A DNA stretch of 64,000 bases, from the NCBI GenBank assembly GCA_963971225.1, contig OZ020268.1, positions 46,116,404 through 46,180,403 of the forward strand. Reading direction: 5' to 3'. This DNA is from Melieria omissa. Taxonomy: Eukaryota > Arthropoda > Insecta > Diptera > Ulidiidae. This document shows, piece after piece, positions 23,326-36,149 of the stretch. The translations under genes were made by a program, and so were the position numbers. Each line of letters begins with the position of its first letter. The stretch's first letter is position 1. The notes under the pieces were generated by a model. That model was not told the DNA's origin and searched no databases. It saw only the letters and a list, made by a program, of their open reading frames with translations.

Positions 23326-24386
23326 CAGGGTGCGGAGAACGATCAAAATACGATCTTTCTCACGAATAATCGCAACCAAAAACTGAGTGCTTCTAATTTC
23401 TCGCGAGCGATAAAGTTGCGCTGCGAGCAAAAGCATTTACGATCTCTCACGAGAAATATAAATGTTCGGAAAAATCGCGAATGAGAAAATGTCGCTGCAA
23501 GCGTCGTCAGTTCGATCTCTCGCGATCGTTCGTTTGTTGCGAGCGCTTGTTGTAAAACTCAATCAGTAACTCGTATTGTGAAGATTGAATCTTTGAACGA
23601 TCGCGATCGTTCGTCTGGGCAATAAATTATGTATATAGGAGTTTGAGCAGTTTGCTATTATACTCGGCTGCTACTGACTGAAGTTTATTTCCTAAAGGAA
23701 ACTTATGTATAAAAGTTTGTAGATTTTAAAGACATTTTGTTAGGAAAATTATAACAGAAAAATAGAAAACTTTGTGTTATGTTTGTATATGGTCTCGTAA
23801 TGCCTTTAATGTTTCCTTATATGTATCCTTTAAGTTGTTTTCCACACAAAATGCACTTTGAAAAATCTGTGTCTTTATTATATGTAAAGAGTTTCGTCTT
23901 GTCAATATTTGACACTTTGCCCATATTGATATAAAAAAAGCAAACGCACAAGAAAATAATTTCACAAATCGTCCTTCGTCCGTATATATCGCAAAATAGA
24001 CTAAATTCAATGATTGCTTGCAGCCACGCTCTACCGACGAACCTTACAAAAATTCGTTCGCGATCGATCAAACATTCGCTCGCGAACGCTCGTTTTGGGA
24101 TTGTATTTTATCGCGAGAAATACTTGAGCAAACGAGCGGTTGCGAATGATTTTCTGCATCAGCGTTCTTCCCACCGATCCCACCGATCGCTTTCGTACGC
24201 TCGTTCGTTTGAAATGTGTATACATAAACTCGCTGCATACGATCTCTCACGAACGAATACGTAGGCAATGCATTCGCAACCGCTCGTTTGCTCAAGTATT
24301 TCTCGCGATAAAATACAATCGCAAAACGAGCCAATATGAGAAGATCGAATTTTCGATCGTTCGCGAGCGAATTTTTCCGCACCCTG
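23326..24386. mobile_element. hAT-type nonautonomous foldback element (1061 bases)
   Basis: An 11-base perfect terminal inverted repeat (CAGGGTGCGGA ... TCCGCACCCTG) is flanked by a perfect 8-base duplication CATTTCAG at 23318-23325 and 24387-24394. CAGGG ends with an 8-base target duplication are the hAT signature. Both ends extend into long, partly matching GC-rich subterminal repeats full of TCGCGAGCGA-type words. Open frames on both strands in this region come from these repeats; no transposase domain is visible. Confidence 0.88.
24088..24331. repeat. Near-perfect 61-base inverted repeat inside the hAT element
   Basis: 24088-24148 and the reverse complement of 24271-24331 agree at 60 of 61 positions, separated by a 122-base loop. 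The arms contain 'TATCGCGAGAAATACTTGAG'. A transcript through it would form a long hairpin. Identity this high against much weaker similarity elsewhere in the element suggests recent duplication or gene conversion of the arm. Confidence 0.9.
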
Positions 24387-24720
24387 CATTTCAGCTGATT
24401 GTTCGGACATAACCTCAACAATATTCTTGAATTTCTCAAAACTGAATAAATTATGCTTATAAAACCTGACCTTTGTGCAGTCAACATATTCTTCGAGTGA
24501 AATGAACGCCACGAGAGCTTTTGAAGGACTTGATCCTTTTGGGAGCAATTTTTGGTTACATTACGATCCGCACATTGTTTTGAAATAACCTCAAAAATGT
24601 TCTTTAAGATTTCAAAAGTGGGAAAATAATGTTTAAAAACTTGACATTCTAACCTGACATTGGCATGTAGCCAACAAATCATTCGTAGTCCATCGGCATC
24701 AAATCGCCACATTTTGGAGG

Positions 24721-26270
24721 CCGCTCAAGATCGTCAAATACAAAACTTACATGTTTCAGGCACTTCTTTTGTAATAGAGTCAAATTGGGTAGTATTATCT
24801 AGCTTTGGACGCCATCTTATTATATAATTAACAATGTGTAAGAATTATGTGTGTTGACGTAATGAAAACTATTTTGGTCATAAAAAGGGCAGTCAAAATT
24901 TCCATTGACTATATCAAAAATGAAAGACATGGAGATACCAGACCTCCTGGTTTCAAGCGATTTTAGAATCAACAATAAAAATCGAGACATGTAAAGTAAA
25001 GTGAATAGACCGAAGGGCCAACTTTATAAATCTTATTTGGATTGGATTTGGATTTGAACTGGAAGCATGGTAAGGTCTTCAGATGAAAGCAGCATACTCC
25101 AGTCTGCACCTAACAAATGTAGTATACAAAAGTAATCTCAGTCCTTGTCTACAATTTCATGCTGAAGATTGACAGTTACCGTGGCTTCGTTGTCATTATA
25201 GAGCACTGGTCTTTTTAAGGGTCAAAACCAAACCAAAATAGTGTCCTAGAGAGTGAGTTCTCCGGGCTGCATTGGTCAGTCTTGGAACATTTGTGGGTTT
25301 TCAAAACGACAACTCTGGTTATTCACACCTCTACCGAGGGCAAAATAAGCCTCAACGCTTAAGCTAATTTTGTTTGAATAATAATACTTAACAACCTGTG
25401 GTTTCTACACCAAATCGATGTATCTTCTATGCATGCTGGATCATTGGAATTCAATTATAGCGTAAGTTGAAATATAAATCATGGAAGTGTAAATCCAACT
25501 AATGATGTACGATTTTTCTAATAAGTATCAGTGACCCATACTGTCTCTTTGAATATCTTTACTGTTCTATCCAAAGTTTTTTGGAACTCGTAATGGATCA
25601 TTTACACCAGAAAGACCATTGCGATAATTGTGACGAGTTTTCATTTTTAAATATCTGCGTTTTCTTTAGTATTTCTATTAACTTTTGCTTTTACTTTGAA
25701 GACTTTTCCTATTTTGTCGGGTTCTACAATTAGTTCTACAATTAGGGGTTTACAATAACAATTAGCAAAATCAGATGTGTACTTTTGGAGATATCAGCGA
25801 ATGTAATAGTCTTTAGCCTTTGTAGGTATAGAAAACTTGCAGTCCTTCTAGTCTTAAAGTGATCACAATCCCCTCTTAAAGAATCATTATTTCTGTAGTA
25901 AACCTTCTAAATATGTCTCTCAGCCGTCGAAAAAAAAACATTTATATTTCCTAATTTTTTTTGGTTTTGTTAAAACAGAAAATCGAACCTGCTGCCAAAA
26001 CCTCCCTTTTAAAGTGAACAAAGTTGAATCCTAATTTCCGTACGAAGCTTTTTATTGAGGTTTCGGTGTTGCCAGGAAATCGAACCTGAAGTCAGCGGCC
26101 TCTGATCTACCGATTATGTTATAATAAAAACTATTTCTCAAGCACAATGAAATAATTTGATCACTTCAATGCATTTCTCTAATTTTTTACTCCTCCCCTT
26201 TTTCTTTTATATTTCTAAAATAAATTGTTTCTCTAATGAGATTTATTGCTAAATAGTTTTGTAAAATTTT
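24721..26270. other. Noncoding, repeat-derived DNA
   Basis: 25744-25860 matches the dispersed repeat at 11545-11665. On the minus strand 26080-26050 and again 26000-25980 contain 'GGTTCGATTTCC' and 'GGTTCGATTTTC', fitting the polymerase III B-box (GGTTCRANTCC), about 90 bases apart. A matching A-box is not clear, so a tRNA-derived SINE dimer is only a possibility. No gene seen. Confidence 0.45.
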
Positions 26271-27740
26271 CAGCCAGTTGCTAATTGAGATCAATGACAT
26301 TGACGCACTCGATTCGCTGTTTCGGTGCCAATCGCGGCAACGAAAAACCCTGCAAAGTGTTCAATGTTGTCGACTCCAGCCAGAGTAGCTCGCTTCCCAC
26401 CACCAGCGATTGGCACCTCCTCCTGCCCACCACACCCCACCCCAACCCACAACTGCGCTGCACTTGTTGCCGTTATCGTGTGTGTGGCCACGCCTCGCAG
26501 CGCACTTGCCCCATGCAAAGCCGGTCGCGGGGGTTGATTGACAGTCATGTGCCAACTGCCATCCCGTTCTTCGGCTCGTTGTGTCGTTGTCTCTACAGAG
26601 ATAAGCGATAATCGTTTGATTGCTCCCCGCTGGCCTCGATTTCGTTCGCCCGACGCTGCTGTGATTTTTATTTTCCCAATTAATCCTTTTTTGCTTTATC
26701 GATTTATTGGACACTAATTCCATTACACGTCACAGCTGTTGAATTTTCTCATTTTTTTTTTGCAAAAAATTGCATAATGTTCGCTTCTGTCGCGCCATTT
26801 CGTTTGGAACTTTTGTGTGATCAGACAGTCGAAACATTTCCGCTGCATTTTATGACATTCTGTCGCTTTGCACTCTTTTCATTATTTTGCCACATTGTGC
26901 CGGCAGCTACTCAGCTGCCCAGCGGTCGCGGCGCATCACTTGTCGTCGTTTACTTGCGGCAGCTTGCGTTCATGTTGCGCCTTTTGTTGTTGTTGTAGTC
27001 AGCAAGAACTTTCTCACATAGGCCCAGCGCAACAACGAACTGCGTATGCGTCTCCCTTCGCCCTGACATTCTACTTGAAAGACTTTTTAAGTAAATAAAA
27101 GCGCAAAAATCGCACGCAACGCATTTTTAGCGCGCGTCTGTTCCGTATCTGGGCCAGAGGAACGACTTGTTTTTTATGTACATATTTTTAACATTTAGCC
27201 ATTTCCAAAAAGAAACAACAACAACAACAAGACGCACAACAACGCGCACTCGTTGTCTTCCGCACTGCCGCAACATATGGACGCAATGTGTGGCTGCGCC
27301 GCGCCGTTGCTGAAAATTTCGATGGTTCGCTGTTGTTGGCGTTCAAGGAATATGCAAGGTGCCTGGAAACGTGTGGGGGGGGGGGGCAGGGCGGAAGGCA
27401 AAAAGCCAATTGCGAAATTTTGTGCGGCGATCTTTGGCTTCCGCAGTGCTTTGCAATTAGTAGGTCAGCAATGATCCGCTCCAGCTTTAGCACTGATGGA
27501 TATTTTTGTACGCCACAAAAGAAACAACAACAACAACTATAACAGCAGCATCAAGAAAACTGCAGTTGAGCGTGGAAATTCCATAATATTTAATGTCTCA
27601 CGCAGTGTTTTGCAGACACATTTCCTTTTCGCATCCACACAGAAGAAATGTGCAGCATGTGTTGCAATTATGTCTGGTCTGAGAATGGCCGTCAGTGTTG
27701 TCATTGCAAAGAAATATGGCGACAGTTAGGGCTTAAAATG
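26271..27740. other. GC-rich noncoding island
   Basis: An acceptor-like 'GTAAAATTTTCAG' ends at 26273. Joined in phase 0 to the signal-peptide exon it would stop after four codons, and no frame of the island reads as a protein. A G12 run lies at 27375-27386, and CAACAA/TTGTTG runs occur near 26985, 27215 and 27525. Open frames overlap on both strands with no consistent coding bias. Confidence 0.45.
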
Positions 27741-28980
27741 GATTAAATTGTTTGGAAAATGAGAAACTTGGCTTTTGACAATTGGATAACCTCGAGAGCT
27801 GAATTGAAATTAACAACAGTGGATAGAGCAATCTCTCGAATCTCGATTGGTTTTAAGGAAGCCACTAAGAAATTAAGTAAGAAAATAGAAATTCATCAAT
27901 CGAAATAAATTGAAATTGAATTAAAAATTGTAAAGAACAGCAAAACTTTCAACTGAAATACAAATTACAGCTCAAAACTAAAATTATTTCAAATTGTAAT
28001 TAAGATTTAACTTTGACAAATTAAAAAAATTACATGAAAAATGTGTAATGAATATTCATAACACAATTCAAATTATGAAATAAACACATATAATTAAGAC
28101 AGTTAAAAAATCAATTAATTAAAACAAATTTGAATTAATTAAAAAAATTAAAAATTTTAATTAAAAAATTTAAAAGTTTTATTAACAATTGTTAACTAAA
28201 AACAAGATAATAATTGAAAAATAATTAATTAGATAATTAATTAAAATAATTAAATTAGTTTAAAATTAAAAAGTATTAAAAAATTATAAAAACAAATTTC
28301 TAAAAACTATAAAAAGTTTAACAAAAACAAAACTTCAATTAAGTTATAAAATAATAATTAAACAAATACTAGTCCGAAATTAAAATTTCAAATAACAGTT
28401 TGGTCCCCTTAGTTTTAAATTAAAACAGAAAATGTTAAGAAATTATAAAAATTATTTATTTAATTTTTTTATAATTTTTACAATAAAGATTACATCAAAT
28501 TTTGAAAATATTTAAAATTAAATGATTTGAGATTACAAACATATAAAATCAAGCAATTCAAAAATCCCTAAAAGAAAGTGAAATAAATTAAACAAAAATT
28601 TATAATTTTAAATTAAAAAAGTTAAAATAAGAAGTTGTAATAAAAACAAATTAATAAATATTAATAAAAAATAAATAAGTAAATATTACTCAAAATTAAT
28701 TTAGAATTACTTATTCAGAATTAATTAATTAAATTATTAATCAATTAAATTAAATAATTTTTTTCAATTTAGTTTTACAAATAAAAAAATTTTAAAAAAC
28801 TACAAAACAATTTGAAGAAGTATGAAAAATGAAATAAATGAAATATTCAATGTAACTAAAATTAAAACAACATTAAATAATTAAAATCAAGAGTTAAAGT
28901 TATTGTTAACATAAAGTAAAATCAACTGAAATAAAAAAAAAAATTTAGAAAATAAATAAAGTGTAACCCACTTAACTCAT
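27741..28980. other. Very AT-rich noncoding DNA
   Basis: Long stretch made almost entirely of AATTAATTAAAA-type words, on the + strand richer in A than T. No ORF or element detected. Confidence 0.65.
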
Positions 28981-30990
28981 TGTTGTTGTTGTTCGTTTCG
29001 AGAACTACTGACCCACAGTATCCGCTTGCTTTGTGTAGACACATACTTGGATATATACAACAATTTGTGAATTCAGACACCAATACACACACACACACAT
29101 ACATAAGATATTTTATACATTCACATAAGTACTATACATAAGTATGTGCGTGTATTCTGATACTAATTTGTATGTTTACAAAAACAACAACAATAGCACT
29201 ATTCGGTATACATTTTATGTCGTCCTATTTCACGGCGTAACCAAACAATCGTTGGGCCCTCGGACAACATTTAGACTAAACAATATTTCACCATTGCGCC
29301 GGGCCACGTTGCGTTTGACTTTCCATTGGCGACGCTTATCATTTCAGTTTTTTCTTAAATGCTTTTTACTATTTTTTTTGCTGGCATTCTCAGCACTTTA
29401 CTCTGAGAAACGTGTAACGCTACACTTTGCAGCCGACAGTTTTATGTAGTGGCGGCAAGCAATTTTGTATTTCGCGTTTTTAATGCTTTTTTATTGTTGT
29501 TGTACTCTGCTCAACTCCCGGCGTCGAATGATAAGCGGTTGGCTGTGCCGTTTCTAGCTTTCTTTATCTAAAGTGGGATTTTAATTAGGCGAAGCCGCAT
29601 GTGAGTGCGTCGCTCATATTTATGGCTTTATTTGCATTCCATATGTGTGTGTGATATGTTGCCTAGCACATGTGTTGTTGTAGTTGTTGCAATGTCAAGA
29701 AAACTACTATTAGCGCCCAATGTTAGCGCTGCCGTCGCTTTAATGAGTCGTTCTGTCCAAATTCTGCTTCCATTTCCACATTTCCAGCTGCCCAGCAACA
29801 CAACAAATAACCCCCGCTCGCCCTCTCCCTCCATCGAAGCTCGGGGCCACACTGCCCAGCCACTGGTGCGTTCAGCAGCTGAATCGGCGTCATGCAAAAA
29901 ATGTTTTCATAGTTTCATAATTTTTCCTTTTTTTCTGTTTAAAGTTATGGCAAAGTTGTTGTTGTTGCTTTTTTCAATTTGTTGTTAAAAATTACTACAA
30001 AAAATAGTAGGATATTTTATTTTTTATTGCATTTTGCAGTCTCGTTGGCGCACGCAGCGCAATTGTGCTCCATTTTCTGTGTTGTTGCTGCTGTTTGCTT
30101 TCAGCATTTTAGCGCACTTTTATTTACCTTGCGGCGTGCTTGTTTTTATTTGTTATCATTACCGCAAAATTCACACTCCGGCCTGCAGTCGAGTCAAACA
30201 AGACGAACGTGAATAATTTATACGAATCGGTATTCATTGAAAATTATGTTTAAATTAGATGACTCCGGGCAGGCGGCCGGACTCCGCGTGCCCCACTCGC
30301 TGTTTACATTCACTTTATGCGGTAACTCGAAGTGGCACACAATGTCAGATGGTGGGACGGCGGGCGAAATATTTGTTAAATATTTGCGTTTCACATTAAC
30401 GCAATAATGCTCACCACTGGGTTGTTGGTGTAAAGTTCTCTAGAACTTATTCAAAATTTAGTATAAGTTTTGAGTTTGGTTTCACGCTACCGGAACGTTG
30501 AAATTGTTAGTTGTTGTCATTGTGACACTATCACGTTTTGTCACGCCATTCCACTTGACATTAAAGCACAAAGCATACAACGACTGGAACTAACGTTGTT
30601 TTCTGAGCTAATGATTTCACTAGACTCTAAAAATGCTTAAAGGCTGCAAAATTTATGAAGTAAGGAAGAAAGTGAAAGCAAAGATTCACGCACTTCTCTA
30701 ACAATCGTTCTTTTCTAAATAATCCAAGTATTGTACGAGGCTTAGAGGAAAGTCTCCTCGAGGATCTCTCGAAACTGGAACTATGCCAAATGTAACAAAG
30801 TCAGTGGCGAACGTAAGAGGATTTCAAATTCCCTAATATCTGGTATTTCAAATGGTATTTGCCTCAAAAGATGTGTACAGAACTCACCAAATGAAAGAAG
30901 CTTCACAGGATTTCGAGAACGGTTTGACCCATCTAAAATGGACGGGACCCAGGACAAGGCTTTCGAGGTTTTTACACAGATAGACATCGA
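28981..30990. other. Noncoding DNA with (AC)n and GC-richer island 29.2-30.3 kb
   Basis: (AC)n at 29085-29099. The island contains many TTGTTG runs and short frames on both strands with no splice context. 30690-30990 is repeat-like and has an open minus frame of 68 codons that I do not recognise. Confidence 0.45.
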
Positions 30991-30995
30991 TTTTA

Positions 30996-31300
30996 GACTT
31001 GTCGGTGTCCCAAGTTATCGACATCCGTTCTTTTCATCTCGAATAACTGGTAACTAACTGGTTACCATCCAATTGTCAATGTCAGAGAAACCAAGATATC
31101 GATACCCATTCTTTTTATCTCGAATAACTGGTTACCATCTACTTGTCGGTGTCCGAGAAACCAAGATATCAATACCCTTTTTTTCATCTCGAATAACTGG
31201 TAACTAACTGGTTACCATTCACTTGTCGGTGTCTGAGTAACCAAGATATGGATACCCGTTCTTTTCGTCGCATCTCGCATCTACTGACTCTTTATCATTC
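30996..31300. repeat. Tandem repeat, unit 70-80 bases, about four copies
   Basis: Unit starts 'ACTTGTCGGTGTC' at 30997, 'AATTGTCAATGTC' at 31071, 'ACTTGTCGGTGTC' at 31141 and again at 31221. Each continues '(A)CCAAGATATCGATACCC-TTCTTTT' and 'ATCTCGAATAACTGG'. Two of the units include an extra TAACTAACTGG insertion. The last unit is degraded. Confidence 0.85.
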
Positions 31301-31559
31301 ACTTAGCAGATAAGATCTCGATATTCAGATACCCTCTTACTATCTCATTCGCTTACTTCGCCATCCATTTCATATTCCAGACACCCAAAATTACAACATG
31401 TTTTCTTTTCATAACGACCACCAGTTCTAAAAGCTAAGAGTGACCCAAAAGGATCTTCGACTCTCTCCAACTCAAGGGTCTCCCGAGTATTGTAATTGAA
31501 GAGAATTAAATCTAAATATATCTTTCATCATACTTAAGTCAGATCTCCCAACAAGACCG

Positions 31560-32420
31560 CTCAGCTACTTCATATTCACTTACGCTCAGTTTCAAAACAT
31601 AGGAATGTTCCAGGGAATTGTGAAGCAGACGAAGCAGTAACGTAAAGACATGACAACGCTTGGTTTTCCTCTTTTAATCTGTAAGCTTTGTATCCATTGA
31701 AACTCGATTACAAGAAACTAATCTTAGATGAGCTGAAAGCAACACAAGATTCACTGCGCGTTAACCCTTTACACGGCAACAGCGAATTTTTTCATCAAAT
31801 GTTGTTTTTTAGATATAAACTTAAATTTCAAAAAACACGTATATTTTATTTTTTTGTAATTTTGTAAGGTTTTTTTGTAAAAAACATTTAAAACAAAAAT
31901 CATTTTCGCAAAAATGGTCAAATATGTTAAGTGCTGTCTTGTAAAATTAAGCTACTTTTTCCCACTTTTAATGCCAGTATTTCAAAAAAGGAACCTTGCA
32001 TAGTTGTAAAATCGCAAAAAAGAGTCGCGGTTGGTTGCAGATATGGAACTGTACCATGTAAAGGGTAATTTTAACCCAACCTTCAACTTTCCTCGCTCTC
32101 GACAGCTCGTCTCAGTTAGAAGAAACCTGATCTCATCTCCAGGATTGGTGTTAGAAGAAAGTTGGGTTTGGTTTCAAACAATTTCTATTGTAGCTGTATG
32201 GAGGAGGAATATCCCTAGAATAGCACTTGTTTTGCATTATCTCGGAGAAGGACGACTGAACTGGGCAAGTTCTTCTGGGATATTCTAGGGGTTGTAGCCC
32301 ATAGGACTATTTAAAGTCTACAAGGCTTCGTAAGAAGTTCAGACTGGTTCGGACTTTAGTTCGATCGGTTGTGGTATCTCAAAGGACCTGCATAGCCTAT
32401 GTGGACTCCACTTTGGGGCA
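31560..32420 (+). pseudogene. Non-LTR retrotransposon fragment: RNase H end to C-terminus, split by a MITE
   Basis: 31595-31642 reads 'KHRNVPGNCEADEAVT', the last RNase H block (GHRNxPGNCEADELA). After the MITE at 31765-32065 the text resumes with 'NPTFNFPRSRQLVSVRRN', like the segment between RNase H and the zinc motif in these proteins. The C-terminal 'LQGFVRSSDWF' ending lies near 32310-32345. 'GGTATCTCAAAGGACCTGCA' at about 32375 resembles the start of the 3' UTR. Frames are broken throughout and the zinc motif itself is not clear. It is an inactive copy. Confidence 0.6.
31765..32065. mobile_element. piggyBac-like MITE (301 bases)
   Basis: The left end is TTAA (31761-31764) then CCCTTTACACGG; the right end is CCATGTAAAGGG, ending at 32065. 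The terminal repeats agree at 11 of 12 bases. The right side is followed by TAATTTTAA, so the expected TTAA duplication is imperfect or shifted by five bases. The interior is T/A-rich with no ORF. It interrupts the retrotransposon fragment, so it is younger than that insertion. Confidence 0.75.
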
Positions 32421-35400
32421 AAAACTTATACTTAACTACATTCACTTTCTTTCTTTGTCTTTCATTATGCCTGCTTTGATTTCTCCACGCTTTTCCACGA
32501 CTATGGAGTCTTAGGGTTTAAAATATGCTGAAACACCTTCAACTTAATTGTAATTCTGCCGCTTAGCGTCAAATGTTCTGACATTAAATGTTACACACAA
32601 ACGCTTCCGCAATCGATAACTCTAAGTACTCCATAAAAATGTGTTTGAACAATTTTAATGAGTATAAAATTTACTTACTTTGAGTTGAGGTTTTAGAGGT
32701 GAAAAATTTAGAAAAAGTAAAACGAATTTCATTTAATAAATCATAAATAAATAACAAATAATTTAGAAAATAAAACAATTAATGCAGATTTTTAATTATA
32801 ATAAATAATAATAAATAAATAAGAAAATAAAATAAAAATGTTTAATAATTATTAAGAAGTATTATAAATGTATAACAAATAATTTGTGAGAGTGGAGTTT
32901 ATTAATTAAAATCATTCTAAATAAGATAATTTTATTTTACTAAAATTAAATAAATTATAAAAAAGAATTAATTAATTAGAAATTAAAATAAATATTTTTA
33001 TATATAATTTTAATTATAATAAATAAAAAATGCAATTATAAAAATTGAATTATTAGAATTACTTAAATAACAAAAATTATTTAAAAATTGTATTAAATAA
33101 TTATTCAAAATTATTATAAATATATAACTAACAATTTGTGCGAGTCGAGTTCATTAATCAAAATCATTTTAAACTAATTTGTTTACTAAAGCAATAATAT
33201 AAAAAACCAATACTTGAGAGAATTTTATATCAATTCAAGAATTGTGTCATCAACTAGTTTTGTTTAATTAATCTGTCTGTTAAATGATTTTGCGGCAAGA
33301 AATATTAAACAAATCAAAAAAGTTATCAAGCGCCAAAATTGACTTTGTCACATATGCTGAGACCCAGACAACAGTGATTTATGCTCAATTAATGTATATT
33401 TTTTTGTCGATACAGTTTTATCTGACACAGACGCAAACATATGTAGTCAGATTTGTATGAATTCCGCAGAATTTGGCAAATTAATGTGACTGTCTGTTAA
33501 AGTGCTGCTGACATGTCGGAAGATGACTGCCAGATGTGGGCTCCTCCTTCATGATTCACGATCCACACTGATCCTGCTGACGATAAGCACTGTGCTGGGT
33601 TTTCTCATCAAGAGCCATGTGCCATGTGCTGCAGTCGGCAGACAAAGATTTAATTTGTTTTTTTTTTGTTATATACACAAAGATTTGTGGAATTGCTTGT
33701 CACTTTTTGCTTAAATTTATTTCAAGTTCAGTTCAATTGGGTGATTGTCTAAACAAGTCTGTGATTTCTTTGACCAATGATTCAAACATGCAAATTGACC
33801 TCTGGAGTTAAATTGTTTGCTTTTCTCTCTAAAATTCGCAATAAATTCATTGCTGCTTTGCAAGTCTTAATTTTTTTTAAGTTATTGCGATTCGCACTAA
33901 AGTAAAATTAATGATTTTTCGTTGTCATTTTCTTTAGTTGTTGAGTTCAATATTTTTTTTTAATTCTGCGAAATTTGCACATTGTAAATTGCTCAAAACG
34001 TAGCAAATTCCTGAAGCCTCACCCAGACACACGCAAAATTGCCGCTTAAACTGAACTTAAAAAAATAAAGATTAACATTTTCATAAAAATGTGGAGACAT
34101 GCAGTCGCCGTTAGCCAACTCAGTCGGCCACTTTAATAGCCGCTTCGAGGCACCAAAGCCACAACAGACTCAGACGCAGCCTCAGACTCAGCGGCCACTT
34201 TAACTTAAACTTTGACGGTTTGCTGCTTTGAGCCGCGATTTAAGCCACAAGTTGTTTATTTTGCATTCCGTTTGATGGTAGTTTTTGTTGCTGGCATCAG
34301 CTTATTTATGCTTCTCAGATTTTAATTTTTTTTTAATGCGCCGCATATTCAATTTCTGCGCTTCCATTGGAAATTGTGTCGCGGCAATTTTGTGATTTGT
34401 TGAGCCTCCGCCAATGAATGCCCCAAAGCGTTCTGCGGCCATAGTAATTATGCTAATTAATACATGTAAGCGCGTTCTTCTTCAATGTGAGCTGTTCCGC
34501 TGTTTCTAACCAACTTGCAATTTATTTTATTATTATTATTATTGCTTTGTTATTGATTTGGATTTTTGTTTGAAAACAAATTAATTTATTTATCTTTGAT
34601 TTTCTTTACACAAATTTATTTATTTATCTTCTTTGATTTTTTTTTACACAAATGCAGCGGCAACTTAACAAGTGAATAAATCTTCGGAAGCAACCAAACC
34701 ACTACTATTCAAAGTTGTAAAAGTTGTGGTTGTTATTGTTGCTGGAGACGCGCTTATGACTCGCTTAGTTTGACTATCATCGAAATTCATTAATGAAATG
34801 CCGTTCGCTGAGCTGTGCGGCTACGTTTGACTCATTTTTTCCCTTTACAAATAGTTTTGTTGTTTTTTGTTTGAATTTTGTTTTGAAGCCGAAGGCGTTG
34901 TTTAACGCTTGAATGCTACTCGAACCTTGAGAACTTTACAAACGATTGACTGGCGATTAGGCGTAACTGACTGAAGCCTTATTAGCTGGTCAGCCATTAT
35001 AATGACTTTATTTAAGTCATTATCGGTGATTGATGTCCATTAGAGACGGTCAGAAAGTATCTGTTGAAAGCAGTTGTAGGAAATTGTTTTTGTAGAGCCA
35101 CGTAATGTGCGAGCGATGCGAATTCCCAACAAGAGAAGTCAAATTTATGGTTCATGAATGTGATGCAATGTGATTTTTAAAGATTTTTTAGTATATAACT
35201 GGAGCAGAGAAAAAAAGGACAGTGAGGGAATGAAGCACTCTTCACTTTTGGTGTTGGTTTTCAAGCTGATTTCGACCAAAAGTTGAACTGTTACTTTAAT
35301 AGAAAATAGAGCACTGAGTCATGAGAAATGAATTTATGAAAAAATTCTACTGTAAAACAGTCTTTACTTAATAAAAATTTAATCTAATGAACAGTAAAAC

Positions 35401-36140
35401 ATTCCTCACATCTCCCTTCACAATTGCAACATTGTAAGTTCCACTTGTTCGCCATTACCATAAAACTGAATGTTTGCAACTGACAGTTGACATAAAACAT
35501 GCCAACATACACTTGTAAAAATATTTATAAACTCCAAATTGACATTCATTGATTGACAGCCGACAATCGAAGTGTCCACTTACATCGCCACATCTGGCCA
35601 ATGTTGCTCAATTTATTTATTCTACAAAGTTATTCAACAAATGAAACAATAAAGCAACTCTGCTAGAGACTGCAGATTCGCGCATTTTTTGCTTACATTA
35701 TATAAAAATCTGTTTATGAGTAATTTTCAGCCATTTGCTCGGCCGCAAATAACTAAATAAACAGTGAAACTACGAACGTCAACCAAAGCATCAACAGAAA
35801 AGCAAAAAACAAGATCAAATAAACAAACAATTTAATTTTGACATTAAGAATATTGTTTGCCGTTTTGTTGTTGCAGTCCGAGGTACATATAGTACGAGTA
35901 ACTATATGGGATGTTATTCACACAGCGGCTGGTGCGATCCGCTAATGACTTCGGGCGCTACACTTTGAAACGCGTAGACTTTGAAGTATGCAATTTTGCT
36001 TTGATTACTGACAAAAGTTCAGCTCGCAAATCACAACGACAAGAAAAACGCGTCCAAATTGTGCAAAACCATTATGTGTGAAACATGTTTATGATGTCAT
36101 CCGTTGGCCACTGCGACGATTCGATGAACTGCGTGCAGTG
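32421..36140. other. Noncoding DNA; very AT-rich 32.69-33.20 kb
   Basis: 32690-33200 is AATAAATAATT-rich, including an internal near-duplication: 'AATAATTTGTGAGAGTGGAG' near 32880 against 'AACAATTTGTGCGAGTCGAG' near 33130, about 250 apart. 33480-36140 has average composition with CAACAG/TTGTTG runs and no supported gene. A slightly GC-richer patch lies at 34.1-34.45 kb. Confidence 0.5.
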
Positions 36141-36149
36141 CAGTAGTTG

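Larger units (their letters stand above)
22960..24720. repeat. Degenerate satellite, unit about 140-175 bases, interrupted by a hAT-type element
   Basis: Units begin with 'CGAGAG-TTTT-CAGGA(C/T)TTGAT' at about 22965, 23132, 23271 and 24512. They continue with 'TTTTTGGTTACATTTCAGC', 'GATTGTTCGGACATAACCT' and 'TGCTTACAAAACCTGACCTT'. Removing the 1061-base insert and one duplication (1069 bases) puts the last two units about 172 apart, the same period as the others. The copies are diverged. No coding content. Confidence 0.75.

Noticed and set aside
24031..24712. Open frames up to 214 codons on the minus strand
   Set aside because: They span the hairpin of the hAT-type element and the adjacent satellite; stop-free by virtue of TCGCGA-type repeats.
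26271..26611. Possible second exon after the acceptor at 26273
   Set aside because: In the phase set by the signal-peptide exon it stops after four codons; other frames need an unsupported phase, and the sequence has no recognisable domain.
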